Positions 5,297 through 6,434 of a stretch of 6,434 bases of DNA are shown piece by piece. This DNA is from Bacteroidales bacterium UBA4459. Its GTDB lineage: Bacteria; Bacteroidota; Bacteroidia; Bacteroidales; F082. Each line of letters begins with the position of its first letter. The first letter of the stretch is position 1. A program made the translations under genes and the position numbers. The notes below the pieces were generated by a model. That model was not told the origin of the DNA, searched no databases, and saw only the letters and a program-made list of their open reading frames with translations. The stretch is taken from the NCBI GenBank assembly GCA_002389465.1, contig DGOT01000082.1, positions 1 to 6,434 of the forward strand, given 5' to 3'.

Positions 5297-6434
5297 TGAA
5301 AAGGATAGGATACATATTGACCGTTATCGGAGCAGTCTTCCTGTTTTTTGCAGGCTGTAAAAAAGAGGACAAACCTGAACCGTACCAATCGACGCCGTAT
5401 GTGATTGACATTCCTTTCGGCTTCCCGACAGAATTGAACATCCCCGATGACAACCCGATGACAGTTGAAGGCGTAGCACTGGGCAGGTACTTGTTTTACG
5501 ATGGAAGGCTCTCGGGTAGAACTGATCCCGACTCGCTGATGAGTTGTTCTACATGTCACCGCCAGGAGCGTTCGTTTGAAGCAGGGGTGGACCATCCTGA
5601 CTTTCCCGGTGGATTTCCGTACGGCATTACAGGTAAGCCCACACATCACGTTATGCTGCCAATGATCAACTTGGTGTGGAATCAGAACGGTTACGGGTGG
5701 AACGGTTTTTTATATCCTGAGAACCCGAATCCCAACCTGCGGAACATCGAAGATTTTGTCAGGCTGGCCGTTGTTGCAGAAGACGAGATTAGCGGAGATA
5801 CTGCCAGAGTGGTGACATTATTCCAATCGCTGCAGGGGTACCCTGAGTTGTTTTACAAAGCTTTCGGTAGCGACAAAGTGACGTTCAAAAACATCGAGCG
5901 GGCCATCGCCCAGTTTGTGCGCACGCTCATCTCCGCCAATTCCAGATTCGATAGATATATGCGCGGGGAGGTGCAACTGTCGCCTTCGGAACTGCACGGC
6001 TATGTGTTGTTTACTACCGAGGAAGGAGCCGATTGCTTTCATTGCCACGGAGGGTACGGAAATCCGCTGTTTACCACCCATTTATTCTACAACAACGGTA
6101 AGGACACGGTATTCACCGATCCTTCCGACAGGTTTGCCATTACCGGAGATCAAATGGATAAAGGAGCGTATAAAGCAACTACACTAAGGAATATAGAGGT
6201 GCAGGGACCTTATATGCATGATGGCCGGTTTGCCACATTGGAAGAAGTAATTGAGTTCTACTCGCACGGACTGAAACAATCGCCTTACGTTAACCCGTTG
6301 ATGCATCACATAAACGATGGCGGGGTGCAACTGACACCACAGGAAAAAGAAGATCTGCTGAACTTCATCAGAACGCTGAGGGATGATGAGTTTATGACCA
6401 ATCCGGAATTCAGCCGCCCTGATAAACTCCCTGA
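5296..6434 (+). CDS. mbnH: MbnH-like diheme cytochrome c peroxidase/MauG-family lipoprotein (C-terminus just cut off)
   Basis: The frame opens at an ATG overlapping the mbnP stop (TGATGA) and runs 379 codons to the window edge with no stop. A lipoprotein signal ends FFAGC (C21). Two heme c sites are visible, CSTCH (84-88) and CFHCH (247-251). The late motif GPYMHDGRFATLEEVIEFY (304-322) carries M308, at the position that supplies a distal heme ligand in bacterial diheme peroxidases. GWNG (134-137) aligns with the FWDG of the family, so W135 is the probable tryptophan between the two hemes, and EDEI (162-165) sits where the active-site Glu is expected. The family reduces peroxide or, as in MauG and MbnH, forms a bis-Fe(IV) state that oxidises a partner protein. 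Adjacent mbnP makes MbnP tryptophan the likely substrate. The visible end (EFMTNPEFSRP) resembles the usual family C-terminus, so only a few residues are probably missing. A plain peroxidase is the alternative. Confidence 0.88.
   Translation, partial: MKRIGYILTVIGAVFLFFAGCKKEDKPEPYQSTPYVIDIPFGFPTELNIPDDNPMTVEGVALGRYLFYDGRLSGRTDPDSLMSCSTCHRQERSFEAGVDHPDFPGGFPYGITGKPTHHVMLPMINLVWNQNGYGWNGFLYPENPNPNLRNIEDFVRLAVVAEDEISGDTARVVTLFQSLQGYPELFYKAFGSDKVTFKNIERAIAQFVRTLISANSRFDRYMRGEVQLSPSELHGYVLFTTEEGADCFHCHGGYGNPLFTTHLFYNNGKDTVFTDPSDRFAITGDQMDKGAYKATTLRNIEVQGPYMHDGRFATLEEVIEFYSHGLKQSPYVNPLMHHINDGGVQLTPQEKEDLLNFIRTLRDDEFMTNPEFSRPDKLP

Noticed and set aside
5197..5649. 150-codon minus-strand frame across the mbnP/mbnH junction
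   Set aside because: It runs antisense to two strongly supported genes, including the first heme motif of MbnH, and shows no domain.

Overview
The window looks like chromosomal DNA of a Bacteroidota bacterium. The support is a CarboxypepD_reg-like domain ahead of a TonB-dependent receptor, a DUF2027-Smr protein, a ResB-type System II cytochrome c maturation gene of the long Bacteroidota kind, an AT-rich intergenic region with a TAnnTTTG-type -7 box, and a run of outer-membrane lipoproteins. I cannot assign order or genus from the sequence alone.

Layout. On the minus strand, two closely spaced genes (8 nt apart) read leftwards: a DUF2027/Smr-domain protein (1468-395), then the N-terminus of a ResB/CcsBA-like cytochrome c biogenesis protein (386 to beyond base 1). 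A 300-nt intergenic region (1469-1768) separates them from a plus-strand operon. This region holds a 45-codon remnant of the C-terminal helix-turn-helix of a Crp/Fnr regulator and a 7-bp inverted repeat overlapping a candidate promoter. The operon, with gaps of 12 nt, 9 nt and then a 1-nt overlap, encodes a TonB-dependent receptor (1769-4102), a 121-aa lipoprotein (4115-4480), an MbnP-family lipoprotein (4490-5296) and an MbnH-like diheme peroxidase-family lipoprotein (5296 to beyond 6434).

Working together. The operon reads as a copper-handling system. The receptor carries a plug CxxxM (C184/M188) and a barrel HxM (H366/M368), the same arrangement and nearly the same spacing as the copper site of Pseudomonas OprC. 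MbnP and MbnH are the pair known from methanobactin operons, where the MauG-like MbnH oxidises a tryptophan of MbnP to kynurenine and so helps build a copper site. No methanobactin precursor is visible here. The inferred model is a stand-alone route in which the receptor takes up ionic copper and the MbnP/MbnH pair, with the extra MmpS-like lipoprotein, binds or passes on copper at the cell envelope. The neighbouring cytochrome c maturation gene belongs to the pathway that would attach MbnH's two hemes, but it lies on the other strand and its link to the operon may be incidental.
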